From assembly GCF_900230195.1 (NCBI RefSeq), contig NZ_OCNE01000032.1:1-34629 (forward strand): a DNA stretch of 34,629 nt. Reading direction: 5' to 3'. The translations under genes were made by a program, and so were the position numbers. Each line of letters begins with the position of its first letter. The stretch's first letter is position 1. The DNA is from Streptomyces zhaozhouensis (lineage in GTDB: Bacteria > Actinomycetota > Actinomycetes > Streptomycetales > Streptomycetaceae). Below, piece by piece: positions 31,644 to 34,629 of the stretch. Below the pieces are notes generated by a model. That model made no database searches. It saw nothing but the letters and a program-made list of their open reading frames with translations, and was not told the origin of the DNA.

Positions 31644-33866
31644 ATGGCACAGCCGTTCGTACTGCCGGACTTCTACCTGCCGCACCCCGCGCGGCTCAAC
31701 CCCCATCTGGAGCAGGCCAGATCCCACACCACCGCCTGGGCGCGGCGGATGGGGATGCTGGAGGGCTCCGGCATCTGGACCGAACAGGACCTCGCCGACC
31801 ACGACTACGCCCTGCTGTGCGCCTACACCCACCCCGACGCCACCGCCGAGGGGCTCGACCTGGTCACCGACTGGTACGTGTGGGTCTTCTTCTTCGACGA
31901 CCACTTCCTGGAGATCTTCAAGCGCTCCCAGGACCGGGCCGGCGGCAAGGCGTATCTCGACCGCCTCCCCGCCTTCATGCCGATGGGCGACACCCCGCCG
32001 CCCGAGCCCACCAACCCGGTCGAGGCCGGGCTCGCCGACCTCTGGGCCCGCACCACCCCCGCCATGTCGGCGGACTGGCGCGCGCGCTTCGCGGAGAGCA
32101 CCGAACACCTGCTCAACGAGTCCCTCTGGGAGCTGTCGAACATCAACGCCGGCCGGGTCCCCAACCCGGTCGAGTACATCGAGATGCGCCGGAAGGTCGG
32201 CGGTGCCCCCTGGTCCGCCGGCCTCGTCGAGTACGCCGCCGGCGCCGAGATCCCCGCCCGCGTCGCCGGCAGCCGCGCGCTGCGCGTGCTGCGCGACACC
32301 TTCTCCGACGGCGTGCACCTGAGGAACGACCTCTTCTCCTACCAGCGGGAGACCGAGGAGGAGGGCGAGCTCAGCAACGGCGTCCTGGTGCTGGAGAAGT
32401 TCCTCGGCATCACCACCCAGGAGGCCGCCGACTCGGTCAACGACCTGCTGACCTCGCGGCTCCAGCAGTTCGAGCACACCACCTTCACCGAGCTGCCGAC
32501 CCTGGCCGTCGAGGCCGGCCTCGACCCGGCCGAGCAACTGGCCGTCGCCGCCTATGTCAAGGGCCTCCAGGACTGGCAGTCCGGCGGCCACGAGTGGCAC
32601 CTGCGCTCCAGCCGCTACATGAACGAGGGCGCCGTCGACGAGCGGGCCCCCGCGCGTGCCGCGTTCCCGCTGCCGCTCGGACCCACCGGGCTCGGCACCT
32701 CGGCCGCCGACCTCGGGCGTGCCGCCGGCCGGCTCGGCACCCGGCGGCTGCGCACGTTCAGTCATCTGCCGCACCCGGTCGGTCCGTCCCGACTCCCCGA
32801 CTTCGAGATGCCGTTCCAGGTCAGGCTCAGCCCGCACCTGGACCGCGCGCGGCGCCATGTCGTGGAATGGGCGCACGGGCAGGGGCTGTTGCTGCCGCAG
32901 CCGGGCCAACCGGCCTCCTACATCTGGGACGAGGCCGACCTGGTCGACTTCGACTTCCCGCTGTGCGCCGCCGGCATCCACCCCGACGCCACCGAGGAGG
33001 GGCTCAACCTCACCTCCTGCTGGCTCACCTGGGGCACCTACGGCGACGACTACTTCCCCGCGGTCTTCGGCCGCGTCCGGGACCTGGCGGGCGCCCGCGC
33101 CTGCGTCGCGCGGATGCCGGGGCTGATGCCGGTCGACGGCGAGCCGTCCGCCGTCCCGCTCGACGCGCTCGAACGCTCGCTGGCCGACCTGTGGGCGCGC
33201 ACCGCGGCGCCGATGGACGTCGAGGCGCGGCGCACCTTCCGCGCCACCATCGAGACGATGACGCAGAGCTGGGTCTGGGAGCTGGAGAACCAGGCGTTCA
33301 ACCGGGTGCCCGACCCCGTCGACTACATCGAGATGCGCCGGGCCACCTTCGGCTCCGACCTCACGATGAGCCTCTGCCGCATCGGCCACGGCCGCACCGT
33401 GCCGCCCGAGGTCTACCGCAGCGGCCCCATGCGTTCCCTGGAGAACGCGGCGGCCGACTACGCGGCGCTGCTCAACGACGTGTTCTCGTACCAGAAGGAG
33501 GTCGAGTTCGAGGGCGAGCTGCACAACGGCGTGCTGGTGGTGCAGAACTTCTTCGACACCGACTACCCCACCGGGCTCGCCATCCTGCACGACCTGATGA
33601 AGGGCAGGATGCGGCAGTTCCAGCATGTCGCGGCGCATGAACTCCCGGTGCTCTACGACGACTTCGATCTGAGTGCCGAGGCGCGCGCGGTACTCGCCGG
33701 CTATGTCCAGGAGTTGGAGAACTGGCTCTCCGGCATCCTGCTCTGGCACCAGGACTGCCACCGCTACGGCGAGGCCGACCTGCGCCGCGTCCGGGGCCCC
33801 AGGGGCCTGGGCACCACGGCCGCCCGGCTGCCCCAACTCGCGGGACGCGTCGCGTCGTTGGGCTGA
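31644..33866 (+). CDS. geoA: germacradienol/geosmin synthase (bifunctional terpene cyclase)
   Basis: A 740-aa protein from ATG 31644 (MAQPFVLPDFYLPHPARLNP). It contains two class I terpene synthase domains. The N-terminal one (about 1-320) has the metal motif FFDDHFLE and the NSE motif in NDLFSYQRETEEEGE; it cyclises farnesyl diphosphate to germacradienol and germacrene D. The C-terminal one (about 380-720) has the degenerate TYGDDYFPAVF and NDVFSYQKEVEFEGE; it turns germacradienol into geosmin with loss of acetone. Both domains open with matching FYLPHPARLNPHLEQAR/FQVRLSPHLDRARR sequences. Length and motifs fit the Streptomyces enzyme. The ribosome-binding site is weak (AGAGAAG) and a hairpin lies just before it. 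Product is the earthy odour compound, linked to sporulation in streptomycetes. Confidence 0.97.
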   Translation: MAQPFVLPDFYLPHPARLNPHLEQARSHTTAWARRMGMLEGSGIWTEQDLADHDYALLCAYTHPDATAEGLDLVTDWYVWVFFFDDHFLEIFKRSQDRAGGKAYLDRLPAFMPMGDTPPPEPTNPVEAGLADLWARTTPAMSADWRARFAESTEHLLNESLWELSNINAGRVPNPVEYIEMRRKVGGAPWSAGLVEYAAGAEIPARVAGSRALRVLRDTFSDGVHLRNDLFSYQRETEEEGELSNGVLVLEKFLGITTQEAADSVNDLLTSRLQQFEHTTFTELPTLAVEAGLDPAEQLAVAAYVKGLQDWQSGGHEWHLRSSRYMNEGAVDERAPARAAFPLPLGPTGLGTSAADLGRAAGRLGTRRLRTFSHLPHPVGPSRLPDFEMPFQVRLSPHLDRARRHVVEWAHGQGLLLPQPGQPASYIWDEADLVDFDFPLCAAGIHPDATEEGLNLTSCWLTWGTYGDDYFPAVFGRVRDLAGARACVARMPGLMPVDGEPSAVPLDALERSLADLWARTAAPMDVEARRTFRATIETMTQSWVWELENQAFNRVPDPVDYIEMRRATFGSDLTMSLCRIGHGRTVPPEVYRSGPMRSLENAAADYAALLNDVFSYQKEVEFEGELHNGVLVVQNFFDTDYPTGLAILHDLMKGRMRQFQHVAAHELPVLYDDFDLSAEARAVLAGYVQELENWLSGILLWHQDCHRYGEADLRRVRGPRGLGTTAARLPQLAGRVASLG

Positions 33867-33872
33867 GCACAC

Positions 33873-33915
33873 GCGTCGGCGGTCGGTCCGGGGCCCCTGG
33901 ACCGACCGCCGACGC
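33873..33915. terminator. bidirectional terminator between geoA and the lyase gene
   Basis: Perfect 17-bp arms gcgtcggcggtcggtcc (33873-33889) and ggaccgaccgccgacgc (33899-33915) with a 9-base loop, in a 65-bp gap between convergent genes. Confidence 0.85.
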
Positions 33916-33931
33916 CGCGCGTCCCTTCCGC

Positions 33932-34629
33932 TCAGCGGGGCAGCGGCACCTCGGACCAGTCCATGTCGGCCGCGAGGTAGAAGCCCGGGTGGGAGGGCTG
34001 GTTGTAGGTGGTCTGCTGGCGGGCGACCTCGACGCGGTACTGGGGGTCGTGCATCAGGGTGTACAGCTTGTGGTCGGTGACCTCGGTGCTGGTGTAGATC
34101 CGGATCGCCGAGCTGTCCTCGGTCCGCAGCAGCAGCTCCTCGCGCCAGTCGCCCCAGATGTCGGCGACCAGCGACGGGTTGCCCTTGGTGTGGTTGTTGG
34201 TGCGGGTGCCCTCCGCGGTCAGCAGCGTGCCGCGCTCCCAGTCCTCGACGGTCGGCGTCACCTCCAGCGCGCCGTCGACGAGCTGGGTCGTGGGCTCGGC
34301 GCCGAAGCGGATGCTGGCGTTGGTGCCCGGGGTCTCGTCACCCAGCCGCTCGCCGTCCGCGCTCCACAGCCCGACGTCCGAGCCCCACGTCTCCAGTCCC
34401 GGCCGCTCGGGGTCGACGTCGCCGACCATCCCGCGCCCGGTGTCCACGCCGGTGTAGCCGCCGTACAGCACCTCGCCGGTCGCGGCGTCGCGGAGCGCGT
34501 GCCCGTAGGGAGCGCTCGCTCCTCCCTCGTGGACGGTGAAGATTTCGAGGCCGGGGTTGTGGGGGTCGATGTCGGTGACGTGCATGGCGTCGCCGTGGCC
34601 GAGGCGGGCGGTGGTGTCGGGGGTGTCGC
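33932..34629 (-). CDS. rhamnogalacturonan lyase (PL11 family), 3' part (start lies beyond window)
   Basis: The minus-strand frame is open to the window edge, so only the last ~231 codons are seen. An ATG at 34585 is internal: the codons before it (LGHGDAMHVTDIDP) already belong to the family. The segments LGHGDAMHVTDIDPHNPG, YGHALRDAATGEV, NPSLVADIWGDWREELLLR and PGFYLAADMDW are typical of the beta-propeller lyases that cleave the rhamnogalacturonan backbone of pectin. The protein is expected to be secreted, as family members are, but its signal peptide is out of view. It ends at TGA 33932 in front of a shared terminator. Confidence 0.92.
   Translation of the reverse strand, partial: DTPDTTARLGHGDAMHVTDIDPHNPGLEIFTVHEGGASAPYGHALRDAATGEVLYGGYTGVDTGRGMVGDVDPERPGLETWGSDVGLWSADGERLGDETPGTNASIRFGAEPTTQLVDGALEVTPTVEDWERGTLLTAEGTRTNNHTKGNPSLVADIWGDWREELLLRTEDSSAIRIYTSTEVTDHKLYTLMHDPQYRVEVARQQTTYNQPSHPGFYLAADMDWSEVPLPR

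Noticed and set aside
31554..33872. 772-codon open frame antisense to the geosmin synthase gene
   Set aside because: Shadow of geoA; repeated Val/Gly/Glu/Asp blocks reflect antisense codons of the two homologous cyclase domains.

Overview
The base composition (very GC-rich, with G or C in nearly every third codon position) and the gene content (germacradienol/geosmin synthase, two SigB/SigF-type sigma factors side by side, an F420-dependent oxidoreductase, a tadA pair, a katG/fur pair, and TTA codons in a secondary-metabolism gene) point to a chromosomal segment of Streptomyces or a close relative. The species cannot be read from the sequence. || Layout. 1-3021: the 3' part of an RHS/YD-repeat polymorphic toxin with a short variable toxin tip and, overlapping it by ATGA, a candidate immunity gene. 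3022-4005: a scrap-yard of gene fragments, with a possible unknown fragment, a frameshifted IS481-type transposase core and a phosphotransferase gene cut off after about 93 codons. 4085-9568: small conserved proteins, a fulvocin C-related protein whose N-terminal thioredoxin-like part is separated by a one-base frameshift and which carries a perfect 75-bp internal duplication, a shortened phosphotransferase, an HhH-GPD repair protein, an LLM/F420 oxidoreductase and a secreted GH16 beta-glucanase. 9830-12959: a small membrane protein, a 620-bp non-coding stretch with 17-bp tandem repeats, two sigma factor paralogues and a 53-aa membrane peptide. 13226-17473: katG divergent from a Fur-type regulator, an O-methyltransferase and tRNA-Ser(CGA). 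17484-22143: tadA with its usual partner, upp, a LytR_C-domain protein, a small conserved protein and an exported M28 aminopeptidase. 22286-23209: an AEC-type transporter. 23316-26092: a compact minus-strand operon of chorismate lyase, PobA-like 4-hydroxybenzoate hydroxylase and UbiA prenyltransferase. 26436-31475: SDR/DUF2867 protein, DNA photolyase, PhzF-like isomerase and a protein with a glycine-rich tail. 31644-33866: geosmin synthase. 33932-34629: the 3' end of a rhamnogalacturonan lyase. || The part most likely to be an undescribed system is 23316-26092. Its three tightly spaced genes would turn chorismate into 4-hydroxybenzoate, hydroxylate it to protocatechuate, and attach a prenyl chain to one of these aromatics at the membrane. 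The first gene carries two TTA leucine codons (codons 3 and 68), which in Streptomyces would place the pathway under bldA control. No prenyl diphosphate synthase is in view, so chain length and product stay open. Other points of interest are the RHS tip with its sharp change in codon use, the frameshifted fulvocin C-like protein, the five-copy 17-bp repeat beside the sigma genes, and hairpins or dyads in the leaders of the sigma, GH16 and geosmin genes. Everything here comes from reading the sequence; no database search was run.
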